Shown piece after piece: positions 43,998 through 54,215 of a stretch of 64,000 nt of DNA (the first letter of the stretch is position 1; each line of letters opens with the position of its first letter). A program made the position numbers and the translations under genes. The notes under the pieces were generated by a model. It had not been told where the DNA came from, ran no database searches, and saw only the letters and a list, made by a program, of their open reading frames with translations. This stretch comes from Paralithodes platypus (lineage: Eukaryota; Arthropoda; Malacostraca; Decapoda; Lithodidae), in assembly GCA_032716605.1 (NCBI GenBank), contig CM064571.1, positions 12,283,720 through 12,347,719 of the forward strand. Reading direction: 5' to 3'.

Positions 43998-44851
43998 GTC
44001 TTCGCCGACCCATTTCTCATAGGGTACGCGTCAGGGTACCTTGTTGCTACATCTCCCGACTGTGCATCACTGTTCTCCTTCAACTCTTTCGTCTTTTTAA
44101 GCCCATCCTCTGCCTTTTCCACAACAGTTACTGGGTCTTCTTCAGACTCGATATTTGGTCCTAATACTGAGTCCCCGAGAAGGGCCGTTGATACTAAACT
44201 CTCAACCGCATCAACTTCCAACCCCTTCTCGGTACCCTTCCTCCGCTGATCTAAAGATTGTTGACCAGAATGTGACTCCCTGGATGCAGGATCTCTGGTG
44301 ACAACACACGCCATAGGCTGCACCGGACACTTCTCAACCCACTCCTGCTCCTCCCTACTCACGTCGGCCAGCTTCTCGGCAACGACCAAGGGTGGAGCCT
44401 CAGAAGTAGGTCCCGCAAAGTCGTTGCCGAGAAGGAGGTCGACGCCCCCAACAGGTAACTTCTCCACAATTCCTACATCCAGGTCTTGAGTCACACCATC
44501 AAATTCCACCTTCATTCTTACAAGCGGGTATGACCTTGTCGCATTAACTCCCTGAACCACAACCACCCACGCCGTATTGACAGGTTTACCAGTGAAATTT
44601 CTCAACAGTGTTTGCGATGCCCCAGTGTCACGCAAAATTCTCACCTCATGTCTTCTACCCCCCCACTCCACACAACCGAGTCCCCTGTGGTCACTAAAGG
44701 CATCACGGACAGGGAATAAGCCTTCCGGATCCGTCTGCACTGGCAGTGTATTTTGAAGAAATGCCTCTAACAAACTCCGATGTCCTCTTGAACACTCCAA
44801 TGCCGTGAGCAAAAGACACGGCTGCCGGAGGAGGTCGACTAGGGCACTCAT
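43829..44851 (-). pseudogene. Protease with integrase-core junction (pol N-part)
   Basis: Retroviral-type aspartic protease: active site LRDTGASQTLL and downstream LLLGNDFAG. It overlaps the gag frame by about 150 bp in a different frame, as expected for frameshift expression. After a Glu/Lys-rich linker the frame enters the integrase core at DVATRYPDAYPMRNG (near 44,060), skipping RT, RNase H and the integrase zinc-binding N-terminus. It then loses frame near 43,997, where the next frame takes over. Confidence 0.85.
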
Positions 44852-46304
44852 TTGCCTTATGACCCTCCTGGTGGCAACTAAAACACATAAATTTCGGTTT
44901 CGGCTTATACTGTGATGTAAAAGGCCCCTGACTTTTCACATACGGTGTGGTGTAAGGTTTGGATTCAGTTTTAGTTTCATGGCTCTTCTGTTTAAATGTG
45001 TCATTGTTCCGGGGAGGGGGAGGATAACGGTCCTTAGCACTTACATCGTACTTCTGTGAGGACCCGCAACCCCGAATCAACGACAGCCGTCGATCAGCCA
45101 TTTCTGCTGCTTCGACTAGAGTTCTTGGGTTTTTCTCCTTTAAGTTCAAAGTTAGATCACCGCCCGTGCTCTTAAAGAACTGCTCCAACATCATTAACTG
45201 CTTAATTTCATAAAATGTTGTGACCTTCTCAGATCGGAGCCAGTTCCCCATAGCATCGGACAAGTCCCGGGCGTGTTCCAAAAAGGTGCTATCTCTTCCC
45301 TTAGTTACACCCCGGAACTTCAAACGGTACGTTTCTGGTTGCAGTTCATAAGCCCTCAGGACAGCCTCCTTGAGATCCTCGTACACAATACATAACTCCA
45401 AAGGTAACGCATCGTAGGCTTTAAGACCCTTGCCTATTAATCTAGAGGATACAAGTGCTGCCCATTTATTCTCTGGCCACTGGTGTTCCTGGCACTTCTT
45501 CTCAAAGCGTGCGAAAAATTCTGTTACACCACTCTCATCAAACACCGGAACCAGTTTCAATAAGTGCGAGAGAGATTGATCATGAACACGGTTACCAGCC
45601 CCAAGTCGCTGTCCCGTTGCCTCTACTCGCGACTTCTCTACGTCCATGTCGGCACAGTACCTAGTCGACTCTAAATCCGCTTGGATTTTTGCTAGCTCTA
45701 TTTGCTGGTGACTGATAGTTTTTCTCTCTTCTATCTTGGCTCTCTCATCTATCTTGGCTAATTCTAATTGCTGCTGAAGCTGAAGCTCAGATACCCTGAT
45801 AGCCTTTCTCTCTTCGATCTTAGCTAATTCGAGCTGAAGCAATAATTCTGGAGTTAACCATTGAGGAGGTGAAGGTGCTACAATGTTTGAAATTACCGGT
45901 GGTCCCCACAGGGGCAACCCACCCTGCCAGTCACCACCCAACTGTGGAAGCGTACCCGGGGTCGGCAAACTACTGGGATGGCTGGGAGTCGAGTGTAGGG
46001 GAAGCATTGCCGAAGGGCTCTGAGCACTCAACCCATCTCGCTCACCAGTCACCCTGCCCAGTACACACGTTATCAAGCTATCCCTGGTCATGCTGCTAGT
46101 ACCCGCATGACCGATAGCTGTGGCCAGGCATTGAAGACCGTACCGCTCCATACCCTCCAACCGCTCGGCAGTAACAGGCCATTGCAAAAATATCCAAGCA
46201 TCCTCCTCACAGTTCACCTGATTAACCATATCATCATACTGCTGTTCCTCAGTTTCGACATTACGTACTGTGTCTCCATTCTCCTCTGATCCGGTATAAG
46301 ACAT
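44703..46304 (-). CDS. Gag polyprotein of Ty3/Gypsy element
   Basis: Open frame of about 533 residues from MSYTGSEENGD (chosen over an upstream in-frame ATG at 46,331 because this Met begins the Gag-like sequence). Order: N-terminal acidic part, a Glu/Lys/Gln-rich coiled-coil-like segment (QLQQQLELAKIDERAKIEER), a SCAN/capsid-like helical region around LRAYELQPETYRLKFRG and DLSDAMGNWLRSEKVTTFYE, and a CCHC zinc knuckle CFSCHQEGHKANEC near the C-terminus. It would assemble the virus-like particle and bind RNA. It is the only retroelement ORF here that looks intact. Confidence 0.88.
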   Translation of the reverse strand: MSYTGSEENGDTVRNVETEEQQYDDMVNQVNCEEDAWIFLQWPVTAERLEGMERYGLQCLATAIGHAGTSSMTRDSLITCVLGRVTGERDGLSAQSPSAMLPLHSTPSHPSSLPTPGTLPQLGGDWQGGLPLWGPPVISNIVAPSPPQWLTPELLLQLELAKIEERKAIRVSELQLQQQLELAKIDERAKIEERKTISHQQIELAKIQADLESTRYCADMDVEKSRVEATGQRLGAGNRVHDQSLSHLLKLVPVFDESGVTEFFARFEKKCQEHQWPENKWAALVSSRLIGKGLKAYDALPLELCIVYEDLKEAVLRAYELQPETYRLKFRGVTKGRDSTFLEHARDLSDAMGNWLRSEKVTTFYEIKQLMMLEQFFKSTGGDLTLNLKEKNPRTLVEAAEMADRRLSLIRGCGSSQKYDVSAKDRYPPPPRNNDTFKQKSHETKTESKPYTTPYVKSQGPFTSQYKPKPKFMCFSCHQEGHKANECPSRPPPAAVSFAHGIGVFKRTSEFVRGISSKYTASADGSGRLIPCP

Positions 46305-46499
46305 GATGCTCACAAAAATTTCCCACCTCAATATTCAGAAAAGAAGTACCCCAAACTCTTATACCTCAATATACACACAAAAATTCTCGGAAATGCTCAA
46401 CGGCTATACTATGTTGCAAAAAAAAATTATTCTTGCTAATCCCCGCAAAATATTCCCCAAAACAACAAATGTTCCCTGCTAATAAATGTAGGTTCACCA

Positions 46500-46520
46500 A
46501 ATCCTGGCAAGGTCGCCATT
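46500..46520 (-). promoter_or_regulatory. Primer binding site
   Basis: On the minus strand, 2 bases after the LTR end, TGGCGACCTTGCCAGGA. Starting with TGG it could pair with a tRNA 3' CCA end; a tRNA-Arg primer is possible but not verified. Confidence 0.6.
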
Positions 46521-46660
46521 TGTTACGACTGGGGTTCAAATATATCAGGGCTCTTATTCATTGGACTAGTAATGGCATAAATGCTACAACGGAAAGCGCT
46601 AGATCCAACCTCTGATGTATATTCCCAGTGAACAAAGAACACAAATACTCTACAGAGTTC
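46521..46660 (-). repeat. Truncated 5' LTR (140 bp)
   Basis: Matches the first 140 bp (plus strand) of the LTR, from TGTTACGACTGGGG to CTCTACAGAGTTCT, then breaks abruptly into the duplicated left flank. The junction shares a CT microhomology. Confidence 0.93.
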
Positions 46661-47596
46661 TCCAAACCTTCCCTAAGTGTTTCTGTGTATCTTTCGTTGT
46701 GTTATTGTTGTCGAGGTATAAGTAAAATATGTGAACCGTGTTGTGCTAATTAACTCTGAGATCTGTGCCTAAGATCCTTGTTTGCGTATTGTGTTAATCC
46801 TTCTGAACCTATTATAAAATCTGTGTTAGAACTGTGTATAAGTCCTAGTCCTGTTATTTGATTAATTTTCTACAGAACGTCTTACGCATACGTTATATAA
46901 TTGTGTTCAGTTATTCACCTTGCCACACACTCACAGATTTTCCTAATATATGTATTCTGCTATGTATTTTGTGAGTTGAGGTCGAAGTGTATTTCGTGAT
47001 TTGATTTCCCTTCCTAAATAACCTTACCTAGAACCTACGCCCATTTTCATAACTAACTTACCTCGGCATACTTAATTATAATCACTATAACTATCCCCGT
47101 GAAAATCATTTTCTCCCAATTTCCCTAATTACGTTCGATTACATAATCACCTTTGTAATTATTTTATGAATTCGTATTAACGTTCATTTAATTACTGATG
47201 TAAGTAATTCTGATTCTTCATGCTCAGGAATTCCAGCATTGCATAGATTCTGTTACTTAATTCCACATCGCTTACCATACACCTCGTATTCTAGTGTATG
47301 TTCATTAAAAAGACTCTGTTAACTCGTTCAGACCTCTTAAGAATACTGAAATAAGTATTTCTTTAGCATAACTTTGTCGTATGTGCTCAAGTTCTTTTGT
47401 TCATTAATATTATGTTAATTAGCCTTATACTTTTACGCTAATAATTATAAGCATTTCCAGAGCATTCGTTGACTAACTTCGTTTAGTTAATTATAATTTG
47501 TTCTCCAGTGTCATTAAATAGATTTATTCTATAGTTCATTCATAAGTATACGCAAACTTTACATCTGAACTCCTCGGCTCGTTTTGTTATTATTAC
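46661..47596. repeat. Second copy of the left flank (no TTAA insertion)
   Basis: Near-identical to 38,884-40,447 minus the 627-bp insertion; the unoccupied TTAA is at 47,514-47,517. Ends at the same TATTAC just before the next LTR. Confidence 0.93.
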
Positions 47597-49387
47597 TGTT
47601 ACGACTGGGGTTCAAATATATCAGGGCTCTTATTCATTGGACTAGTAATGGCATAAATGCTACAACGGAAAGTGCTAGATCCAACCTCTGATGTATATTC
47701 CCAGTGAACAAAGAACACAAATACTCTACAGAGTTCTATATGCAATAATAGGCTATCAAACTCTCAATAAACGTGCGTCTACTCTAGGCTTAATGTTATG
47801 TGAAAACAGCCTATTACTACCTATAACCGAAGGTGCTTGGTTATGGTATGCAAAGTAAGGTGGTAAGAGAAGTTACAGCTTACGTTACTTTAATCAATAA
47901 ATGTCAGGCACTCCTGCATGAAAGAAAGTGCACTAAAGTCCTTCAACACTAACAAGGAATCTTCTTTAAATGTTAGATGCTATAAAGATGCTCGTATCGG
48001 AAATGGAACCCAAAAAGGCAGGCAGCTGAACAATGCTCGTGCACGCTATGCACACAAAAAGGCAGAATATATAATGCCGTCGGAGCCAAGAATATCCTAA
48101 ACACTACAACAATAATAATAATCGCCACGACAATGCAGTATTCCTATCAACAAAAAGAGCCTAAGTCGTTTGTGTCTCAATACATCAAACTAGGCTGCGA
48201 AATGCTTGTGTAATCATAAACGGGTATACATAAAAAGAGTACTTGGTTTAATATACTTAATGTCTACTATGATCGATAAAGTCTAGCTAGAGTCAATGAT
48301 ACGAGATACTGGTGCGCATGGCATGCCGCATAGCCTAGTGCAAATCTCAAGTCTGTGCGTCAAATATTACGTTATAGGGAAGGGTAGCTCTCTTGAGAAA
48401 CCTTAATACCGAAGTATTAAGCGTTCTCCTGGCGTACCTCAAAGACAAACAACGAGCTTAGAACAGTTCAGAATGGTATAGGCAAAAAGCCCTCATTCGT
48501 GCATGCTCTACTCTCAATGGCACACAGACTAGAATTTACTCAATCAACTCCAGTTCTCAGGTATGTCGTGAAGCTTTTTCCTAAAGCCAGCACTCATAGG
48601 AAACAATACCTTATAATATCAGACCCCTAGTCTAGCATTATCTAATCCAGCAGAACACTAATAATTATAGGACGCGGTACTTAAACAATATAAATGCCAA
48701 CCAATGCTTCGTGATCCACTTATCTTAACAACTAACATACATGGGTTATATCAGACCTTAACGCACAATACAACTGGCCAGCATTAAGCTGATTTTGCAG
48801 AGTTAACCAGAGGGGATATACTGTTAATAAAAGGTGGTGAAAGATATGGAAAATGAGAGAGATAGGCAGAGGAAAAGATTCTCAGGTACGAGCGGGGGAC
48901 AGGTAGCAAGGGATGAGATAGATGCGTTCTAGAAACCAGATCTGAGGGAGAGAGTGGCGAGGAACTGTATATATACTCGCACTAGCTCGAGCCGCGTGGG
49001 AAAAAAGCGGTTCCTCTAGCCACTAGCAAGGGAGCTAGCAGCATGGTAAGGACCTCTCTCCACCAACCCCCACGAGGCAGCCAGCCGTGACATCATCGAG
49101 CGGGACAAAAACACTGCGCGCTCCCTCTCACTCTGTTCTACTCTCTCTCTCTCTCCCAGATCCCATCATTACTAGTTAATGATAAAACATATACTTTACA
49201 ATTAAATATATAAAGCCTTGACATGGGTCAAAACAAAGAGCCTTTCTGGACTGCCCATGACACGAGCTTTCATATGAAATAAAGCACACTCTAATACATA
49301 AACTGTAGCCCCATCCACTGCCCTGGCGATCCTAGCGAGTCACTGTAGGACAAGCCATGCGGTTCTAACGGAGTGGTTAACGTCACA
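47597..49387 (-). repeat. Second complete LTR (solo-like)
   Basis: 1.79 kb copy of the LTR with about 17 differences from the copy at 40,448. It is preceded by TTAC and followed by TTAC (49,388-49,391), a proper 4-bp target duplication, but no internal region is attached. TATA-like box near 48,967-48,977. Confidence 0.92.
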
Positions 49388-50245
49388 TTACATACGATCG
49401 TTGACGTGAATATAAGATTCTCATTATAAATTACACAATTTAGACTACGAACTTAATCTTTTGTGCAATTAATTAATTAATATTCTGCCACCAATCTTAG
49501 AGAAATATTATTAAAACTACCTTTCTAGTTGCACTAACTTTGAATTTAATTTCCACCACCGCAGTCCAGTTCATGACCTGACCTCCCCCGTTAAGTAGAA
49601 AGGTCACTTGAGAATACGTGGCTACCTGTCTAGTGCGCCCCTCTACCGTGTGACTCACCCAGCCTACCTGTGTGTTTATTTTTCTCTCAATTCACCCCGT
49701 GTCTCCTATACTGAGACTGTATTTTGTTTTCCTGATTTGTTTTTTATTCACGTAAGACACTCGACTCACATCGATTGTTATTATTAAGGGTTGTTATTTA
49801 TGATGTTCATGTTCTACTTTTGTTGCTATTTTATTAACTGATACCTATAACCACATTTTTTGTTCATGATTTGATCTTGTTAAGAATCTCAACATATATG
49901 CACCCTGTTATCTGCATATTACTATTGTTATTGATTCAGACAAGAAACCATCCCCGACTACGAGTCTATATTCGCGAGTTGGAGATTGATATGATTATGT
50001 TGAGACGGTCTATGACTCCTCAAGCTAGACGTTATCTTGATTAAATACCATTTATAAATTCTATGTGTGTTGTTATTGAGTTCTGTATTATCCTAATTGA
50101 ATACCTATTTTGTGCTATTAAGAACGTGTTTGGTGTGACCCTGTCGGGCTATATTAAGCTCTAGCAGTCCATAATTGGATTTTTGAGGAGACTATATCAC
50201 GAGTTGTAAATATTACAACCCGGCATAACAAATATCAAAAACAAT
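49388..50245. other. Right flank of LTR locus, no gene seen
   Basis: AT-rich DNA with no recognised frame or repeat. Confidence 0.5.
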
Positions 50246-50249
50246 AATT

Positions 50250-50765
50250 GGTTGCAATGGTAGATCATTCTCCAATGCAAAATTGAATCTGAAGATGTTA
50301 TTCTCACTTTGTGTAACTCAATTATTTGCCCCCATCTGAAATAGTGTACAATTTTGGTGTCCATATTAAATTCAAGAGGTCATTTAAAAACTGAAGAGAA
50401 CACAGCAGATAGTAACAATGTTTGTCTTAGACTAAGGAATGACTCGTACAAAGTACTTCTAAATTAATTTTTGTTTAGCTTAATAAAGCGTAGGCTAAGA
50501 GGGGACCTAATTCAAGTTTATACAATAATTGAAGGTCTCAGCAAAGGATATCAGCAAATACTTGACGATTGACATTTCAAATTACACTAGAGAAAATGAT
50601 TGGAAGATAATTAGAAAGTCTAGCAACTCACATTAGACAGAGCATTTAGGTTTCATTTGAGTAGTACACTTATGGGACTAGTAATGTCACTAGAGTGTTG
50701 TGCTGTTCCAACTTTCAAAAATCGACTTAGACATATTCCTCGTTCCTAACCCCGATTTACTGCAT
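50250..50765 (+). pseudogene. Decayed LINE ORF2 C-terminal relic
   Basis: Traces in shifting frames: LYNSIICPHLKYCVQFWCPY-like near 50,305, a KRxLRGDLI-like GGACCTAATTCAAGTTTATA segment near 50,500, TIDISNYTREND at about 50,570, and a final IDLDIFL. Many stops. Same style as the relic at 36.6 kb; no tail recognised. Confidence 0.7.
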
Positions 50766-50985
50766 TTATAAATGAATAGCTTCCCCTTAGAGTTTCCTTT
50801 CTATTCTTTTAGGCTAAGTAAACTAATTACAAGCGGCCTCATGAGGATAAATATATATGTAGTTACTTGTTTTTCCTTTGTACTGCTTTCTACTCCAGTG
50901 TACCTTTGTACTCCCCTACTCTTCTCTTATTATCCCCTCTTCATCACCGTTTCATATCCTTAACTCTCCATTAATTACTTTTCTG

Positions 50986-50992
<7 letters not shown>

Positions 50993-51047
<55 letters not shown>

Positions 51048-51140
51048 TCTCTCTCTCTCTCTCTCACACATCACCAGACATATCCGCCACACTCCTTTCT
51101 CTTTCCTTCCCCTTCCTTTCCTTTCCTCTTCTCTCTTCTC
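50993..51140. repeat. (CT)n tract
   Basis: CT run at 50,995-51,064 and CCTTTCCTTTCC-rich extension. Overlapping Ser/Leu frame is repeat translation. Confidence 0.9.
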
Positions 51141-51307
51141 TCCCAGCAGTTATCGAACAACCAAGGGAAGTTTCCATAAAGGTTTTCCAATACCCAAGTG
51201 TAAAGTATTCTACGGTAGAGGAAGAAACATTATTTCTTATATTACGTCATGTTGTACTGTTAAGTGGGGATGGTCGTATTTATTTTTGTATTTGTTTTGC
51301 GTATTTT

Positions 51308-51765
51308 GTTCTATATTTCAACTACTCCCTCTCGGGCATAGGCCGAGAGCCTGTACATTCAACCGTTACACATTGAACGGTGAAGCCTGTAAGGTCTTGT
51401 TCCAGTCTAGGGTGTGAGACATGTGAAGCACTTTCAGCGGCAACCAACCCCTGCCATCTTGCCTTTGCAGGATGCATGGGTCTTAGTTGCCCACTCACAG
51501 CTCGAAGCAGCCCCATCTCTGAAGCTGCTTCACTCCAGTGCTTCACTGTCTCATCCCCTAGACTCGGACCCTCACTCTCAGAACGCCAGCTATTGAGCAC
51601 TTATAACTCACTAGGCATTGACCCCCCTATAGCATATTTTGAATATGGGAATATTCATACAGTGCTATTTAATCAGGGAACAGTGAAGGTATTTATTTGG
51701 CATTTCGGTGGACTTTGTGGTAATGCACTGATACTAGGAACAGCACAAATTCCATCCCATATTCT
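51308..51765 (-). mobile_element. SINE copy lacking the tRNA head
   Basis: Same body as 14,655-15,060: CTACTCCCTCTCGGGCATAG, AGGTCTTGTTCCAGTCT, CCCTCACTCTCAGAACGCC, GGGAATATTCATACAGTGC and GGCATTTCGGTGGACTTTG. It has an additional 60 bp near 51,437-51,490 not present in the other copy, and ends at the point where the tRNA-like head would begin. Confidence 0.82.
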
Positions 51766-51799
51766 TTTGTCATATATACAGTATATATACAGTATATGT

Positions 51800-52137
51800 G
51801 TTCTTGTTAGTTTCCTCCCTGGAACTCCATCAAGCTTAAAAACACATCCCCAAGACCCCCGTTCAAGATAAATTTGTACATTTTTCTATAGAAAAATTTC
51901 CCGGCCGGAGCCCAATTACTACTATATTACAGGCTCGCTATCGCTCACCAGGGAAAAAATAGACACCTGAATTGTACGAAAGGTCTTAATATTAACAAAC
52001 ACATGGGGTGAAAGGTCTTAAAATCGCCAAACTAATGGAACAAACGTATTCAAATTTGAAAACTAATTGGGCTAAACATCAGGAAGAAGGGGGGGGGGGG
52101 GGGGCAAAACTGACCCTCCCCCCTTAACTTGCTATTC
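51800..52137 (-). mobile_element. Family B element, inverted
   Basis: TTAGTTTCCTCCCTGGAAC, AGATAAATTTGTACATTTTT, core GGCTCGCTATCGCTCACC, GGGCTAAACATCAGGAAG, a G run (52,090-52,104), ending CCCCCCTTAA. Confidence 0.85.
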
Positions 52138-52234
52138 TGTGGTACTTGTGTCCTTTTAGGGTAGGCCTACACTGTAAACATGTCAAGGGGTAATGCTTGT
52201 TTTATGGTCTATATATTCATCTATTGATTTATTT

Positions 52235-52340
52235 GAGTTTGCTCGCTAGACATCCTCAAGCTTAAAAAAAAAATTGACACCTAAATGACGCGAAAAGTCT
52301 TAATATTGACAAAGAAATTGGGTGAAAGGTCTTAATGGTG
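52235..52340 (-). mobile_element. Family B fragment, inverted
   Basis: GCTCGCTAGACATCCTCAAG and CACCTAAATGACGCGAAAAG match family B with the core deleted between them. Confidence 0.6.
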
Positions 52341-52394
52341 TAATAGCACACCTTTCCCAGTCTATCGGAGATAATGGGGACGCTGGAAAACGCG

Positions 52395-53074
52395 ACTTTA
52401 GTTTTTAAGAGATATTAAGACGTTCGGCCCATTAGTTTTGGCGATTTTAAACCTTGCACCCCTTTTTTTAAACCTTGCACCCCTTTTTTTAAACCTTGCA
52501 CCCCTTTTATAAACCTTGCCCCCTTTTTTTAAACCTTGCACCCCTTTTTTAAACCTTGCACCCCTTTTTTAAACCTTGCACCCCTTTTTTAAACCTTGCA
52601 CCCCTTGTTTAAACCTTGCACCCCTTTTTTAAACCTTGCACCCCTTGTTTAAACCTTGCACCCCTTGTTTAAACCTTGCACCCCTTGTTTAAACCTTGCA
52701 CCCCTTTTTTAAACCTTGCACCCCTTTTTTAAAACCTCGCACCCTTTTTTAAACCTTGCACCCCTTTTTTAAACCTTGCACCCCTTTTTTAAACCTTGCA
52801 CCCCTTGTTTAAACCTTGCACCCCTTGTTTAAACCTTGCACCCCTTGTTTAAACCTTGCACCCCTTTTTTTGTCAATTTTAAGACCTTTCGTGCCCTTTA
52901 GGTGTCGAGTTTTTCCTGGCGAGCGATAGCGAGCCTGTAATTTTAAAAGGAAGCGGCCTACGTCCGGGACATTTTCCTACCAACAAATTTACAAATTTAT
53001 CTTGAAATGGATTCTAGGGGGTGTTATTTTAGGTTTGATGGATGTCTAGAGAACAACTAAGGAACTCTCCTTAA
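52395..53074 (+). mobile_element. Family B element with a second type of internal expansion
   Basis: Left part GATATTAAGACGTTCGGCCC and GGCGATTTTAAACC, then about 420 bp of tandem repeat, then TCAATTTTAAGACCTTTCG, core GGCGAGCGATAGCGAGCC and GATGGATGTCTAGAGAAC, ending ACTCTCCTTAA. The expansion lies left of the core, unlike the copy at 7,283 where it lies right. Confidence 0.9.
52449..52868 (+). repeat. 19-20 bp minisatellite from family B
   Basis: About 21 units of TTAAACCTTGCACCCCTTTT (variants CCCCTTG and one degenerate unit near 52,735). It resembles the single-copy family B segment TTTTAAGACCTTTCGCCCC, from which it probably arose. Confidence 0.92.
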
Positions 53075-53286
53075 CCCTTTGAGGATTTATGACGCGATTT
53101 GAAGGTTTATTCTGGCTATCATTAGATGAGATCATACAGCTTAGGAAGGATATGTGGGAATGAAAAGAGTAAAGACTATCTCCAATAACCCCCTGACTTC
53201 CATACACCCTTCCTAATCTGAATAAAATCGTCTAATAATAGCCAGAATAAACTGTCAAAAATGTGTCATAATCCTCAAGGGGTTAA
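53071..53286. mobile_element. Family C palindromic TTAA element
   Basis: Best-preserved copy: TTAACCCTTTGAGG to CCTCAAGGGGTTAA. Arms TTCTGGCTATCATTAGATG and AAATCGTCTAATAATAGCCA, inner GCTTAGGAAGGAT and CCCTTCCTAATCTG. Both TTAA borders are shared with neighbours B (left) and A (right). Confidence 0.92.
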
Positions 53287-53665
53287 GGGAGGTCACCTGC
53301 CTTTTTTATCTTTTTAAATTTCTCTCTTTCTCTGGCTTATATCCATTCGGCTCCATTCAGCTTACTGTTTTAAGATGTTTATCCCCATCCAGGTGTCGGT
53401 ATCTTCCTGGCGAGCGCTAGCGAGCCAGCATTATATGGAGAAATCCGGCTTTGCCGGAGAAATTTTTGTATCGAAAAATGTACAAATTTAGCCTGCAGTC
53501 ATAAACAAATTATATAATATGCTGGCTCGCTGCCGCTCGCCAGGATAAAATTGACACCTGGATGGAGATAAATGTCTTAAAACAGTAGGCTGAATGGGGC
53601 CGAATGGATACAACTCAGAGAGAGAGGGAGAGAGAGAGAGGAAAAACCGAGGTGGGCTCCCTTAA
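53283..53665. mobile_element. Family A palindromic TTAA element
   Basis: Bounded by TTAAGGGAGGTCACCTGCC and CGAGGTGGGCTCCCTTAA. Cores GGCGAGCGCTAGCGAGCC and GGCTCGCTGCCGCTCGCC. Confidence 0.92.
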
Positions 53666-53825
53666 TCCACCAGACCTCAAACAAGTGAAGCACAACAACG
53701 AACGCCATCACAGGACCCGCCACATTCCAAACCCTTCTCTCCCTTTCCTAGTTTGCACACAAGATTGGAATTCACGGGATGAATCTGAGTAGTCAATAAA
53801 TTTTAAGTGGTCGAAACTGGCAACA

Positions 53826-54005
53826 CTGGCCCCATTCAGCCAACTGTTTTAAGACGTTTATCCCCATCCAGGTGTCGATTTCTTCCTGGCGAGCGATAGC
53901 GAGCAAGCATTGTATGTAGAAATCCGGCTTCGCTGGAGACATTATTCTATCAAAAAAATGTATAAATTTAGCATGTTGTCAAAACAAAAAAAATATATTA
54001 AATAA

Positions 54006-54038
<33 letters not shown>
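53826..54038 (+). mobile_element. Family A half element and (TA)n
   Basis: One arm only: GGCCCCATTCAGCCAACTG, CATCCAGGTGTCGATTTC, GGCGAGCGATAGCGAGC, CCGGCTTCGC, ending in ATAAATAAATATATATA repeats that run up to the next element. Confidence 0.8.
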
Positions 54039-54041
<3 letters not shown>

Positions 54042-54048
54042 GAATGTA

Positions 54049-54215
54049 CAGTCTGTTAAAGATCCAGCTGACCCACCCTCGCTCTGGGACTCACAGTTGT
54101 ATCTGGCAATACTTGGTGTAGTAAGGAGGCGTGTCTTACAGAGATTGTGATTGGTAGATCTGTTTTGGCTATATCAGGGTCATTTCATATATTTAACAAG
54201 ACAAATGAAACAGTA
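54049..54215 (+). repeat. Left terminal inverted repeat
   Basis: Pairs with 56,630-56,784 at roughly 85% by eye. The segment GTAAGGAGGCGTGTC differs from the other arm, which has an A run there. Confidence 0.8.

Larger units (their letters stand above)
42237..46520 (-). mobile_element. Ty3/Gypsy internal region, rearranged
   Basis: Runs on the minus strand from primer site to polypurine tract: gag, protease, part of integrase, then RNase H. The reverse transcriptase catalytic domain is absent and RNase H lies after integrase instead of before it, so the element is a rearranged, non-autonomous copy. The LTRs differ by only about 1%, indicating recent insertion. Confidence 0.9.

Noticed and set aside
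43131..44489. Plus-strand ORFs across the LTR element interior
   Set aside because: Antisense shadows of the gag/pol frames on the minus strand.
44703..46304. Intact infectious-type retrovirus or errantivirus
   Set aside because: No envelope frame is seen, RT is missing and pol is rearranged; only Gag is open.
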